Shown: positions 29,200 through 41,915, counted from the stretch's first letter. The stretch: DNA of 64,000 nucleotides from G963664115 sp965216035 (GCA_965216035.1 CBDCFM010000014.1:62001-126000), one strand, 5' to 3'. Numbers and translations are program-made. The notes: generated from the sequence alone by a model not told the origin.

Positions 29200-29547
29200 T
29201 GGCCTGTACCACCCAAATCGGGACCAGCGTTCGGGCCAAACGGCGTTGGATTCCAGGAGGCAACAACGTGACGACACGACGTCGCGGCGACGAGTAAATG
29301 CTCCTACATTGCGAGGAGCTGACGACGACGAAGACATTGCCGTTTCGCCCGAACCCTCTGGGCCGATGGGGTTGCCGGCGATATCGTCGTTACGAGCCGT
29401 CGTCGATGTAAAGACATCGACTTCCGTCTCGCGCCTCGATCTCCGCAAGACCCATCGGCGCTGGCCCCGATTTGGGGGGTACAGGTCATTAAGCCCGGCA
29501 GTTTGGGAAGGAAGATTTTCTAAGAGAAATGCCTCCTTCCCCGCTTC
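29200..29547. other. Region after pnp, no supported gene
   Basis: No recognisable protein on either strand. GC-rich with several CGTCG-type repeats; no convincing rho-independent terminator. It lies between convergent genes. Confidence 0.35.
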
Positions 29548-29838
29548 TCAATCGAGGTCGATGTCCCGGACAGGCATCTCCAACTCGTCGGCACGGTCCA
29601 TGGCCTCTTTGAACTTCTTGTTGATCAGGTCCTTCCGGCCTTTCTCGACCTCGAACGCCTGATCGAACCTGTCTGATGCCGTCTCCTGATCCTTTCTGAC
29701 CTGACTCACGGCATCCTCAAACGAAACGGTTTTCTTCTTGGGCTGCTTCGTAAACAGGACATCGCCGGTGAGTGAATCGACAGTCAAAGCCGCGTCACAG
29801 CACGTGCACTGGACCTGCAGTTTGTTTCTCTCTGCCAT
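29548..29838 (-). CDS. Small Cys-containing, highly charged protein
   Basis: 96 residues from the ATG at 29838 (MAERNKLQVQCTCCDAALTV). The start is chosen because an in-frame extension upstream reads into low-complexity non-family sequence and the IS1182 end. An N-terminal C-x-C-C cluster is followed by SLTGDVLFTK, resembling a minimal zinc-ribbon half, then a Lys/Asp/Glu-rich helical stretch likely to form a coiled coil. Similar short proteins occur in Acidobacteriota and Deltaproteobacteria-type genomes without known function. The insertion sequence begins only 48 bases upstream of its start, so its promoter may have been separated or replaced. Confidence 0.65.
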   Translation of the reverse strand: MAERNKLQVQCTCCDAALTVDSLTGDVLFTKQPKKKTVSFEDAVSQVRKDQETASDRFDQAFEVEKGRKDLINKKFKEAMDRADELEMPVRDIDLD

Positions 29839-29885
29839 GTCTCTAGTATAGCTACTTAGTAGGGCACTTCGAAATGTTGAGCTAG

Positions 29886-31422
29886 GAGTCTGCGCGGCAG
29901 AGCGCGAAGAAGTCGGATTCATTGGAATTTGAGAGGGTCTTCGGAGGAGAAGGGATCGATTTCTCCGATACGACAAGTTCAGAGCGGTACGGACACCAGT
30001 AGTTGGCCGTGTAGCGAGTTTGCCGGGTTCCGGTTTTCCGGATTATGCCCATTCGATCATCCCGTTCATTCGTCGTAAGTTGACCGCCAGAGTGACCAGA
30101 TTCCACTCACCGGTCACCTTGTCCAAACCGCGTAGGCTGAACTGTCGGAATCCGAGCACCGACTTGATCCACCCGAACGGTGGCTCACCGATGTGCTTTC
30201 GGGCCCGGTAGCGATCACGCCCACGCTTGGTTTGCATCTTTCTCACCATCCGGCCAAACGCAGTGTCTTGGGGTGGGAGTGGCGCATCGGCCAGATCCTT
30301 CTCGCGTCCCATCGGAACATACCCGTCAATTTTACGTTGTTCCAACATCCCCAGATTCGACTCGGATCGATATCCCGCATCGGCCAGGACGCGGGCGGGA
30401 CGCTCTCCCAGATTGTCGTTCAGCGCATCCAGGTTGGGTTTCAACTGCCCCACGTCCGAGGCATTGTCGCTCACCGTTGTCGCCACGATGATCCGGGCCT
30501 CGGAATCCACCACCACCTGCGCGTTGTAGCATTGCTGGAAACCTTCGGTAGAGGTCTTCATGATCCGGCTTTCCGGATCTGTGAAGTTGTTCTGGGCCGT
30601 CGGCTTGGGTTCTCCCATCGGACGTTTGTATGGCTTCTTTCCGCATCCGGGCTTGTGATCTTCCCCGTTCCGGCCCGCTTCCTGGTCCGCGGCCATCTGA
30701 CGGTCTTCGAGCCGCTTCATTGCCGCCTGGATCGTGGCCAGGCGCTTCTTGCGCGTCGACAACCCGTCGGGCAGTTCGTCGCCGCGCCGGTCGGAGCCGT
30801 AACGCTGATCTTCGTCCTCATCGGTCGCGGTGGCCCGGTTCAACAGATCCCGAATCTGTTCACCCAATTCGGTCTCCTGCTTTTTCATGCGTTCATAGCT
30901 CATCGCTTTGCGTTTGCCCGCATTCGCCCGCATCTTGGTCCCGTCCACCGCCACGGTCCCCATCTTCACCAGTCCCGCTTCCCGCGCCATCATCACCACT
31001 TGCACAAACAGGTTCCCGAACTCCTCAAGATGCAGTTTGCGAAAATCCGAGATCGTCCGGTGCGCGGGAAAGTTCTCCGCTCCCAACATCCGGAACGCCA
31101 CGTCGTCGGTCAACTTCGCCGCGATTTTCCGCGACGAGAACACTCCCGTCGCGTACCCGTAGATCAGCACCTTCACCATCATCCGCGGATCGTACGCCTG
31201 ATTGCCCGGTCCGTCCGTTCCATACCGCTGCTCGAACGCGCTCAAATCCATGGCGTCCACCGCATCCGATATGAAGTACGACAGGTGATCTTCGGCCAGC
31301 CAATCCCTCAGCGACGGCGGCATCAGCAGGCTCTGTTCTGGGATATAGGTTCGATAGGTTCGTGGCATGTCCTATCTTCAATCTTTATCCGCCCAATTCC
31401 GGTCCTTCTGCCGCGCAGGCTC
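29886..31422 (-). mobile_element. IS1182-type insertion sequence, complete
   Basis: 1,537 bases. The ends are inverted repeats GAGTCTGCGCGGCAGA (left, 29886-29901) and TCTGCCGCGCAGGCTC (right, 31407-31422) with one mismatch. Both are flanked by CTAG (29882-29885 and 31423-31426), which reads as a 4-base target duplication. It carries a single intact transposase gene on the minus strand. The intact gene and well-matched ends suggest a recent insertion. Confidence 0.85.
30043..31368 (-). CDS. IS1182 family transposase
   Basis: 441 residues, uninterrupted. The N-terminal domain starts PRTYRTYIPEQSLLMPPSLR followed by DWL and includes YDPRMMVKVLIYGYATGVFS, the IS1182/DUF772 pattern. The catalytic DDE residues fall in VAVDGTKMRANA, VLADAGYRSE and a later Glu-containing stretch near KHIGEPPFGWIKSVLGFR. 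A charged insert (residues 165-265) links the first two. It is the only gene of its element and is probably transcribed from just inside the right end. Confidence 0.9.
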   Translation of the reverse strand: MPRTYRTYIPEQSLLMPPSLRDWLAEDHLSYFISDAVDAMDLSAFEQRYGTDGPGNQAYDPRMMVKVLIYGYATGVFSSRKIAAKLTDDVAFRMLGAENFPAHRTISDFRKLHLEEFGNLFVQVVMMAREAGLVKMGTVAVDGTKMRANAGKRKAMSYERMKKQETELGEQIRDLLNRATATDEDEDQRYGSDRRGDELPDGLSTRKKRLATIQAAMKRLEDRQMAADQEAGRNGEDHKPGCGKKPYKRPMGEPKPTAQNNFTDPESRIMKTSTEGFQQCYNAQVVVDSEARIIVATTVSDNASDVGQLKPNLDALNDNLGERPARVLADAGYRSESNLGMLEQRKIDGYVPMGREKDLADAPLPPQDTAFGRMVRKMQTKRGRDRYRARKHIGEPPFGWIKSVLGFRQFSLRGLDKVTGEWNLVTLAVNLRRMNGMIEWA

Positions 31423-31455
31423 CTAGGTCAAGTGCCCCATATCCCTCGCGGTTAA

Positions 31456-33201
31456 CTATTTCCGATATTCATCCCACCGCCGGTCGACGAGCCTCACCGT
31501 CGCCTCATCCATTTCCAGCGGCGCGGGATAGCCTACCTTCCACGTGGCATCTATTCCGACACATCCGCCATATACGGGACGGGCCCCTACGAATTCCTGG
31601 GTCTCGAAGATCATGTCACGGGCCGGGTCGAAACGCGTGAATATGCCCCATTGCAGGTTCTCGTCGTCCTCCAGATCAACATCGCTGCTGACCGCCACAA
31701 TGAAGCCGACACCAAGCGACGCCTTGATCAGCCGTTCGAGCACATCAGTTGCCCCCTGACTGACGACGACGATCAACCATCCGCCGTCAAGAAGCTTCCA
31801 ACCTTCGACGCGGGAATCAAACCGATCGGGCGCATCCCTCAGCACAGGGTGATCGGTCTGCAATACGGGGCCCGTCGCGTCAATCACCAGCTTGCTCCCG
31901 ACGTGCATCTTGAACGAGGTGAAATCCAGTGTGTCGAGGGGCGCTACGGGGAGTAACAGCACACGATCGTCCAGTTTACTGCGGTGCCAGACCTCGGTAA
32001 GGACACGACGGAAATCAGCAGGATTCTGGTCGCCCCTGACGAGAATCATCACTTTCGTCAGAGATAGCTGTCCCGTCCCGAGCAATGACATCGCCGTTTT
32101 CAGGACTTCACGGGGATGACGCTCCTCAACGGCCACCACGAGAAGGTTATGAAAGCCAGCTCCGACGTACGCGTGCATTTGAACGATGTTGGGATTAATC
32201 AATCGAATCAGCGGACCGATCATCCGGCCGGCTGCCATGCCGATAAACTTGTCCTCCTGCGGGGGCTTCCCGACAACCGTCGCCACATAGATCGGGTGTT
32301 GCCGCCGCGTCAACCGTCGCACGTGAAAGACCGGGAACTGGGCCGAGTCTGAATAGTGTCCGAAGTGGTCGCCAAAAGGGCCTTCGACCCGGCGTTCACC
32401 CACCGGTACGACGCCTTCCAGGACGAATTCGGCGTCTGAGGGCACCAGGGCGTGAATCGACGTCGCCGGTGTCATCGAGACCCCGCGCCCTCTCAAAAAA
32501 CCCGCAAAAGCCACCTCATCCATGTCCTCCGGAAGGGGGAGTATGGCCGCTATCATGAGGATGGGGTTGCAGCCGATGACGACTGCAACTTCGAGGTCTT
32601 CACCGCGTCTTTCCGCTTCCCAGTAGTGCCCCCGGCCTCCTTTCATACTCTGCCAGTGCATTCCAGTAGAGCTCTGATCGAAGACCTGCATGCGATACAG
32701 GCCAAAATTTCGACGCTGCGTCTCGGGGTGTCGTGTGATGACCGCCCCAAAGGTAATAAATCTTCCCGCGTCACCGGGCCAGCACTGAACCACCGGTAAC
32801 TGATTGAGATCGGGGGCCTCGATCACTTCCTGGCACGCGGCCTGACTGCGGGCCCGAGGTTGTGATCGCATGGCTTTAATGATGGTCCGTCGTGATCCCC
32901 AAAGTTTCCCGAGTGACGGAGGATTGATGCCCCGGGCAGCTTCCAGTAGTTCTTCTGCCACAGCCTCGGGCTCCTGTCCCAGTGCATCAACCACACGGTC
33001 CGTGGTTCCAAACAGGTTCATTAGCAGTGGGAACTTTGATCCGGCAGGACGCTCGAACAAGAGGGCCGGCCCACCTTCGTTCAGGACGCGCCGGGCAATT
33101 TCTCCAGCCTCAAGCATGGGATTGACTTCGGCCCGGATGCGGCGCAGCTTCCCGTTCGCTTCCAGGTACGTGACGAAGTCGTGCAGGCTGTCGAAAGGCA
33201 T
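31456..33201 (-). CDS. UbiD family decarboxylase
   Basis: 581 residues from the ATG at 33201 (MPFDSLHDFVTYLEANGKLR). An in-frame start 14 codons earlier lacks family character. UbiD enzymes reversibly decarboxylate aromatic or unsaturated acids using prenylated FMN made by UbiX. The conserved EGPFGDHFGHYS block with its catalytic Glu, together with GRFITFGAVITRHPET and GVGFIVAVSSDVDLEDDENL for the cofactor and metal, are present. It may act in ubiquinone/menaquinone synthesis or aromatic degradation; context does not decide. It is flanked by two insertion sequences, so it lacks an obvious operon partner and no ubiX is in the window. Confidence 0.88.
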   Translation of the reverse strand: MPFDSLHDFVTYLEANGKLRRIRAEVNPMLEAGEIARRVLNEGGPALLFERPAGSKFPLLMNLFGTTDRVVDALGQEPEAVAEELLEAARGINPPSLGKLWGSRRTIIKAMRSQPRARSQAACQEVIEAPDLNQLPVVQCWPGDAGRFITFGAVITRHPETQRRNFGLYRMQVFDQSSTGMHWQSMKGGRGHYWEAERRGEDLEVAVVIGCNPILMIAAILPLPEDMDEVAFAGFLRGRGVSMTPATSIHALVPSDAEFVLEGVVPVGERRVEGPFGDHFGHYSDSAQFPVFHVRRLTRRQHPIYVATVVGKPPQEDKFIGMAAGRMIGPLIRLINPNIVQMHAYVGAGFHNLLVVAVEERHPREVLKTAMSLLGTGQLSLTKVMILVRGDQNPADFRRVLTEVWHRSKLDDRVLLLPVAPLDTLDFTSFKMHVGSKLVIDATGPVLQTDHPVLRDAPDRFDSRVEGWKLLDGGWLIVVVSQGATDVLERLIKASLGVGFIVAVSSDVDLEDDENLQWGIFTRFDPARDMIFETQEFVGARPVYGGCVGIDATWKVGYPAPLEMDEATVRLVDRRWDEYRK

Positions 33202-33350
33202 TAAGAATGGTCCGGACCGCCGAGAGAAACCACACCGGGACAATGCATCTTACAACGAGTGGCCAGACCCCGGCGGGTTTTCCCCGACTACAGCCACGGT
33301 CCGGGGGTCGCAACTGGGTCTGTCTCGAACTTCCGACTCAGGACGCTAGC

Positions 33351-34382
33351 TGTGAATTCTGTGAAGGTTGTTCACACGGGCTAAATCCGAGAAGCTGATT
33401 GGGACCTAAACCGATCAGCCCAAGGAGAGAGCCCGTATGAACCTTCACAAGAATGCAAGAACCTGCCCGAAGAGTCGAGCATTGATGGCGATCCGAGTGA
33501 TTGAAGAGCGCGCTTCGGTATCTTCAGTAGCCGAGCAATTTGGAGTCAGTCGGAGCACGGTATACAAATGGGTCCGACGGTACCGCGATTGGGGCGAAGC
33601 GGGTTTAAACGACTTATCGAGCGAACCTCGGATGTTACACCATCGGATGGGCAAGGACGGGGTGGATCTAATCGTGGAGATGCGAACCCAATACCGAATG
33701 ACAGCGCTTCGGATTGCGAATCAGCTCAAGCTGCCACGATCCACAGTCGCGGGGGTGCTGCAACGACAAGGCCTGTCCCAGTTGAAGAATCTGGACCCAC
33801 CCGAACCGGTGGTGCGATACGAACATGATGGGCCGGGAGAGATGTTGCATTTGGATATCAAGAAGTTAGGGCGATTCTGGCGGCCGGGTCACCGCGTCAC
33901 CGACAACCCACGACAGGATTCCGAAGGTGCGGGTTGGGAGTACGTCCACGTTTGCGTGGACGACTATTCCCGCCTCGCCTATGCGGAGGTCTTAGCTGAC
34001 GAACGCCAACACAGTGCGGTCGCGTTCCTGGATCGCGCCATCCGATGGTTCGCCCGGTTCGGTATTACCGTCCAGCGCGTACTCACCGATAACGGCTCCT
34101 GCTATCGTGCCAAAACATTCTTGAAACGATGTCACGAACTCAACATTCGTAAACGATTCACTCGCCCGTACCGGCCTCAAACCAACGGCAAAGCGGAACG
34201 ATTCATCCAGACGCTGCTGCGCGAGTGGGCCTACTTCCGAGTCTACAGGACCTCGAACGAACGATCCGACGTGTTACCGATCTACCTCACCCACTACAAT
34301 GAGCATCGACTACACGGCCGCATCCAATACAAACCACCGATTTCTCGGTTGCCTGGTGTTTACAACGTTGCTGGAATTCACA
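33351..34382 (+). mobile_element. IS481-type insertion sequence, complete
   Basis: 1,032 bases beginning TGTGAATTC (33351-33359) and ending GAATTCACA (34374-34382); inner bases also match in part (a TTGT block near both ends). Both sides carry GCTAGC (33345-33350 and 34383-34388), a perfect 6-base target duplication of the NCTAGN type known for IS481. The single transposase gene is intact, but its stop codon lies just outside the element in the duplicated target. Confidence 0.88.
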
Positions 34383-34387
34383 GCTAG
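33437..34387 (+). CDS. IS481 family transposase
   Basis: 316 residues. An N-terminal helix-turn-helix (SVSSVAEQFGVSRSTVYKWV) is followed by a second HTH and the rve integrase core. Catalytic residues fit D in LHLDIKKLG, D in VLTDNGSCY and E in NGKAERFIQTLL (DDE). AAGGAGAGAG precedes the ATG. The last residues GIHS are encoded by the inverted repeat, and the TAG stop (34385-34387) is the centre of the CTAG target sequence, so insertion supplies termination. Confidence 0.92.
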   Translation: MNLHKNARTCPKSRALMAIRVIEERASVSSVAEQFGVSRSTVYKWVRRYRDWGEAGLNDLSSEPRMLHHRMGKDGVDLIVEMRTQYRMTALRIANQLKLPRSTVAGVLQRQGLSQLKNLDPPEPVVRYEHDGPGEMLHLDIKKLGRFWRPGHRVTDNPRQDSEGAGWEYVHVCVDDYSRLAYAEVLADERQHSAVAFLDRAIRWFARFGITVQRVLTDNGSCYRAKTFLKRCHELNIRKRFTRPYRPQTNGKAERFIQTLLREWAYFRVYRTSNERSDVLPIYLTHYNEHRLHGRIQYKPPISRLPGVYNVAGIHS

Positions 34388-34406
34388 CCCGAGGACGCGG
34401 AGAAAA

Positions 34407-35114
34407 TCAGTTGTCAGAGGGTGTGAGGTCAAGGGTCACTTCCAATTCGGAGCGGTCTCTCACGAGGGTGAGAGCCACAGAATCCCGATTCCGGAAGGCA
34501 CGCCGGCCGAAATCCGATGGAGAAGCGATATCTCTGCCATCCACGGTGATGATGACGTCGCCGACACGCGCGCCGGCCGAACTCGCCCCTGATTCAGGCT
34601 CGACAGAGACGACAAGGACACCGATCTCTGGGTCGACTCCGAAAAACTCTCTGAGCTCAGAGGTCATTCCATCAATCTGAATGCCCATGTTTGACACCGA
34701 CATCGAAATCTGGATGTCGGGGAAAGCGCGGCGCACTCGGCCGGCTAGATCTCCGAGAGTTCCCGGAACAAAATCCGGGAAACCTCGAAACCCGGACTGG
34801 GCTCGGGTTGTCAACTGGAGCGTGTGCTCATTGCTGCTGCGTAGAATTCTCACGGTCACAAGTCTGCCAACCGGGGTTTCCCGAACGACACGCGTGAACT
34901 GACGCGCACCGACAACCCGCATTCCATCGAATTCGAGAATTAGATCTCCGGCTTCGAGACCGGCGTCAGCCCCCGGGCTGCCTGCCTCCACCTCAACAAC
35001 ACGCACTCCGGAATCGGAGCCGTCGTTGACCGACAGACCCAACCAGCTGCTTTGGGCGTTCGCAACAACAGTTACGACAAACATAAGCGGAATCGACAGC
35101 AGGGTCGATCTCAT
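34407..35114 (-). CDS. Exported protein with two PDZ domains and no protease domain
   Basis: 235 residues. A signal peptide (STLLSIPLMFVVTVVANAQ) is followed by PDZ1 (about 24-100, VEAGSPGADAGLEAGDLILE) and PDZ2 (about 150-225, VEPESGASSAGARVGDVIIT), each with the GD.I carboxylate-loop region. No serine protease His-Asp-Ser triad is present, unlike HtrA/DegP. Such stand-alone periplasmic PDZ proteins may act as adaptors for proteases or bind unfolded C-termini; this is an inference. It ends 25 bases from the IS481 end, so its 3' flank was remodelled by the insertion. It follows carB with 82 bases between and in the same direction. Confidence 0.8.
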   Translation of the reverse strand: MRSTLLSIPLMFVVTVVANAQSSWLGLSVNDGSDSGVRVVEVEAGSPGADAGLEAGDLILEFDGMRVVGARQFTRVVRETPVGRLVTVRILRSSNEHTLQLTTRAQSGFRGFPDFVPGTLGDLAGRVRRAFPDIQISMSVSNMGIQIDGMTSELREFFGVDPEIGVLVVSVEPESGASSAGARVGDVIITVDGRDIASPSDFGRRAFRNRDSVALTLVRDRSELEVTLDLTPSDN

Positions 35115-35195
35115 GACACCTTCACCTCGGGTGGATTATTCCACATATTCTTTTGGACGAGCGATATGTCCGGAGGTTTAACCACCGCTGAGTAT

Positions 35196-38394
<3,199 letters not shown>

Positions 38395-38411
<17 letters not shown>

Positions 38412-39534
38412 CGCGGATGTTGTTGAAAAACTTGTGGAACAAATAGTAGGAATCGTGCGGACCCGGAGAGGCTTCCGGATGATATTGCACGCTGAAAACG
38501 GGCAGCTTTCGGTGTTCGAAGCCCTCGATGGTCTGGTCGTTGAGATTCAGATGGGTAATCCGGACCTCATCGTCGTCGAGGCTCTCCGCATCCACCGCAA
38601 AGCCGTGATTCTGTGCCGTGATCTCCACACGACCGCTGTCGATATGCATCACCGGATGGTTGCCGCCATGGTGTCCGAACGGCAATTTGAACGTCCGGGC
38701 GCCCAGCGCAAGAGCCAGAATCTGATGGCCCAGGCATATTCCAAAAACCGGCTTCTGACCCACCAACTCCCGCACGTTCCGAACCGCATAATCCACGGCT
38801 TCCGGGTCCCCCGGACCGTTGGACAGAAATATGCCATCGGGGTCGAGGTCGAGAACTTCGGCGGCGCTTGTCGTCGACGGAACGACCGTGACGCGGGCAC
38901 CCTGATGGGTCAGGTCGCGAAGAATATTGGTCTTGATTCCGAAATCATATGCCACAACATGCCAGTCGGTCTTGACAGCAGACTGCTCCGGACCCAGGTT
39001 CGAAAATTCGACGAAATCCACCGTCTCCCTCGCGGCTTCATATCGTTCAGGGGTGGTTACCTGGCTTGCCAAATCGCGCCCGACCATTTCGGGGGAATCT
39101 TTGACCTTCCGGCCCAGTGAGTCCAGATCATGATCGGTCAGGGAAACGATCGCGCGCATTGCGCCCCGGCTTCGAATGTGACGTACCAAAGCCCGCGTGT
39201 CGACATCCGAAATGGCGGGAATCCTATGATGCCGCAGGTATTCGTCCAAGGGCTCCCTCATCCGCCAGTTGCTGGGATGGGGCGTCAGCCGGCGGACGAC
39301 GAATGCTTCGAGAAAGGGCCGCCGTGACTCGGAGTCCTCCGTATTGATGCCGGTATTGCCAATCAAGGGGTAGGTCATGATTACGATCTGGCCGGCATAG
39401 GAAGGGTCCGTGAGAATCTCCTGGTAACCGGACATCGACGTATTGAAAACAACTTCCCCAACCGCCTCCCCAGCAAACCCATGTCCCGCACCACGGAACA
39501 CGCGTCCGTCTTCGAGAAGCAATGTCGCATTCAT
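38395..39534 (-). CDS. carA: Carbamoyl-phosphate synthase small subunit
   Basis: 379 residues from the ATG at 39534, which overlaps the lepB stop (TAATG). CarA hydrolyses glutamine and channels ammonia to CarB. The N-terminal domain starts NATLLLEDGRVFRGAGHGFA, and the class I amidotransferase domain has the nucleophile Cys in FGICLGHQILALA and the His/Glu pair in QYHPEASPGPHDS. An in-frame extension upstream is lepB shadow. Operon lepB-carA-carB. Confidence 0.96.
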
Positions 39535-40118
39535 TAATCGATGGAACCCATCTTGCTTACTGGCCAGTATCGGAAGACGGCTTTGCCGTAAATATTCTGA
39601 TCCGGGACAAGGCCCCACATACGGCTGTCGTTTGACTGATTGCGATGGTCGCCCAGGACGTAGTAGTGACCGGGTTCGACATTGACCGGCGAAAAGCTCC
39701 GGCGATCAATGAAATTGGCGGGCACATAGTCTTCATCAAGCAATTGTCCATTGACGATGACCTCGCCTTCCTGCACATGGACGACGTCACCTGGAAGACC
39801 AACGATCCGCTTGATATAGGACTTTGTCGAATCGAGTGGGTACCAGAAGACCACGATATCTCCGCGCTCGATCTGGTCAATCCTGTAAAGGAACTTATTG
39901 ACAAAGATCCGCTCCTGATCGACCAGCTCCGGAAGCATGCTCGTCCCTTCGACCTTCACGGGCTGGTAGAAGAAGACAACGATGATGATGGCCGCTCCGA
40001 CAGCGAAAACGACGTCGCGCGCCCATCCCTGTATCTCACTCAAAAAACTGGACTGCTGCGGCTCGATCGGGTCCTGCGGGGGCGGGGACGCCCCGAGCGC
40101 TGACTGTTCCACTTTCAT
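39534..40118 (-). CDS. lepB: Signal peptidase I
   Basis: 194 residues from the ATG at 40118. It cleaves Sec and Tat signal peptides at the outer face of the inner membrane. A single transmembrane helix (about 33-52) is followed by box B VEGTSMLPEL with nucleophile S60, box D YIKRIVGLPGD with general base K103, and box E VLGDHRNQSNDSR. The short form with one membrane segment is usual outside the enterobacteria. The stop shares a base with the carA start, so an export enzyme is coupled to carbamoyl-phosphate synthesis genes. Confidence 0.94.
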   Translation of the reverse strand: MKVEQSALGASPPPQDPIEPQQSSFLSEIQGWARDVVFAVGAAIIIVVFFYQPVKVEGTSMLPELVDQERIFVNKFLYRIDQIERGDIVVFWYPLDSTKSYIKRIVGLPGDVVHVQEGEVIVNGQLLDEDYVPANFIDRRSFSPVNVEPGHYYVLGDHRNQSNDSRMWGLVPDQNIYGKAVFRYWPVSKMGSID

Positions 40119-40377
40119 TGGATCGCCTTCGTATATGTGCCGGCTGGCTGAGCTGGACAAGCTATTCTAGAAGATTCAGGTATGAATCGGAAGGGCTTAA
40201 ACACCGTGACGCGTGACGCGTGATCAATCAGAAGATTAAGAATTAAGAGTGGCTCGTCCACAATTGACGCTCACCGGGAGCGTGGCCCTCACGCAATGCC
40301 AGGGGATCGCCTGTCACTCCCCACATGTTCTCCAGTAAGTCGTCTCGCATCCGTTGTCACTGCCCATTTCTCCTCCC

Positions 40378-41217
40378 TTACCTCCAGAGCACAAAACTAT
40401 GGGTCGTGCCGAAAACGACTCCAATACGATGATCCAGCCGCGTCAGACCCGCAGTGGCGCCCACATCCCAACCCATTCCCAGCGCCTGCCACCGAAAGCC
40501 GAACTGGGCCTGCGCCCTGTCCTCGCCACCGAGGGTCGGAAACGATTGAGGGTTTTCCCGACCGTTGACCTCGAATGCCAGGCTCGTACTCAAGGAAACA
40601 GGGACAATCACGGCCAGGCCATAAAGGAGCACGTCCTGCTGCGCGGCGGCCCGTATGGCATCATCAAGTATGCCGAGACCGATGTTTCCAAAAACATACG
40701 TCGGCCCGAGGGACTTGCCGATCAATACCTTTCCCAGGAAGTGGTTGCCGTCCGTTCCCAGACCGCTTTCGTTACTCGCATTCGGGAGAACAAACGACGG
40801 CTGAAAACTGATGTCCGGGAGAGACCCGGACTCGGTCAAAATCGCAATCTTGGTGGCGATCACCCCATCACCCCAATCGTTGCGCCGTCCGGATCCACCT
40901 TCGTTCACCCATAGGAAGTTGTGCAGTGTACCCGTCACCTGAAACTCCGCGCGCGACCCGAGACCGAAGTGGACCCCACCGGTTAACATCGACAGTTGGT
41001 TTCCACCCAGGCCCGACACCGGGAAACGTGCCCGTTCGAAATAACCCAGGCCGTTCTCGAGAACCAAATCTCCCTCGGGTATCAGCCTTGGGTCCTCTGT
41101 GAGGAGCGGTCGTTGTTGTGCGATGACGCTGGCTGGAATGAGGAAGGCCACACAAACCGTCAAACCGAAAAATCCCCGGATCATTCGCCAGAAGCGTCGG
41201 GTCGAATCCAAAGTCAC
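40378..41217 (-). CDS. Probable outer-membrane beta-barrel protein
   Basis: 279 residues from a GTG at 41217 that overlaps the rsmE stop (GTGA); the ATG at 41184 is a possible alternative. The signal peptide (GLTVCVAFLIPASVIAQ) precedes a Gly/aromatic-rich mature region with alternating hydrophobic residues (LENGLGYFERARFPV, VHFGLGSRAEFQVTGTL, VFGNIGLGI, FGFRWQALGMGWDVGATAGL) and ends in VLWR, much like a transmembrane beta-barrel with a terminal aromatic. Substrate unknown. It is the last gene of prmA-rsmE-OMP and may simply ride on that transcript. Confidence 0.6.
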   Translation of the reverse strand: MTLDSTRRFWRMIRGFFGLTVCVAFLIPASVIAQQRPLLTEDPRLIPEGDLVLENGLGYFERARFPVSGLGGNQLSMLTGGVHFGLGSRAEFQVTGTLHNFLWVNEGGSGRRNDWGDGVIATKIAILTESGSLPDISFQPSFVLPNASNESGLGTDGNHFLGKVLIGKSLGPTYVFGNIGLGILDDAIRAAAQQDVLLYGLAVIVPVSLSTSLAFEVNGRENPQSFPTLGGEDRAQAQFGFRWQALGMGWDVGATAGLTRLDHRIGVVFGTTHSFVLWR

Positions 41218-41915
41218 AAAACCCCCAGATGATGACCGATCAGCCCCCCCGCGACGATGGCGGCTGTCTCGGCACGCAAGATGTGCCCTCCCAAGCGCAC
41301 TTCAACGAATCCTCGGTCCCGGGCGGCCTCCAGTTCTTCATGGGCCCATCCTCCCTCAGGTCCGATCAGATACACAACCGGGGAATCTGAAAGCGCCGAC
41401 AGTAACGGACCCTTGCTCTCAAGGGTAAACACGATCTTCGACCGGCCGTCCACTGCCAATACATGTTCGATATCGGTGACCGCGTCGAGACGCGGAAGAT
41501 GGTAATGTTTGGATTGTTTTGCGGCCTCGACGATGATGCGGTTCCAGCGCTTGACGCGCCCCGGTCCCGAAGCATTCGAACGGTGGGCACGAAATGGAAT
41601 GATCCGCGTTACGCCCACCTCCACAGCCTTTTCGAGCACCCATTCGAACGCCGCGCTCTTGATCATCGCTTGCGCCAGAACGATCTCTGCCACCGGTGGC
41701 GGCAGGGCGCGCTGATCAAGAATTCTAATTTCAGTTGAGGTCGCACGGAGTGCAGAAAATTGCCCCTCCCAGACTCGCCCCTCCCCGTCAAATACTTCGA
41801 CGTCCTCACCCACGTCCGCCCGGGAAACCTTAAGGTGTCGGTGTTCTTCACCGTCGACGGAAAGAAGTCCCTCTCGAATCACAGGGTCAGGCCAATATAC
41901 GGACTTAATCGCCAC
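41214..41915 (-). CDS. rsmE: 16S rRNA (uracil1498-N3)-methyltransferase
   Basis: 233 residues. RsmE methylates U1498 of 16S rRNA with SAM. It is a SPOUT/trefoil-knot enzyme: an N-terminal PUA-like domain (HRHLKVSRADVGEDVEVFDG) is followed by AMIKSAAFEWVLEKAVEVGV and the knot VVYLIGPEGGWAHEELEAA with VRLGGHILRAETAAIVA. It overlaps prmA by 11 bases; prmA-rsmE is a widely conserved pair of ribosome-modifying genes. Confidence 0.95.
   Translation of the reverse strand: MAIKSVYWPDPVIREGLLSVDGEEHRHLKVSRADVGEDVEVFDGEGRVWEGQFSALRATSTEIRILDQRALPPPVAEIVLAQAMIKSAAFEWVLEKAVEVGVTRIIPFRAHRSNASGPGRVKRWNRIIVEAAKQSKHYHLPRLDAVTDIEHVLAVDGRSKIVFTLESKGPLLSALSDSPVVYLIGPEGGWAHEELEAARDRGFVEVRLGGHILRAETAAIVAGGLIGHHLGVL

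Noticed and set aside
29131..29448. 105-codon minus-strand frame after pnp
   Set aside because: Overlaps the 3' end of pnp antisense and has no family features.
40207..40222. GTGACGC tandem in the lepB upstream region
   Set aside because: Only two short copies; not distinguishable from chance.
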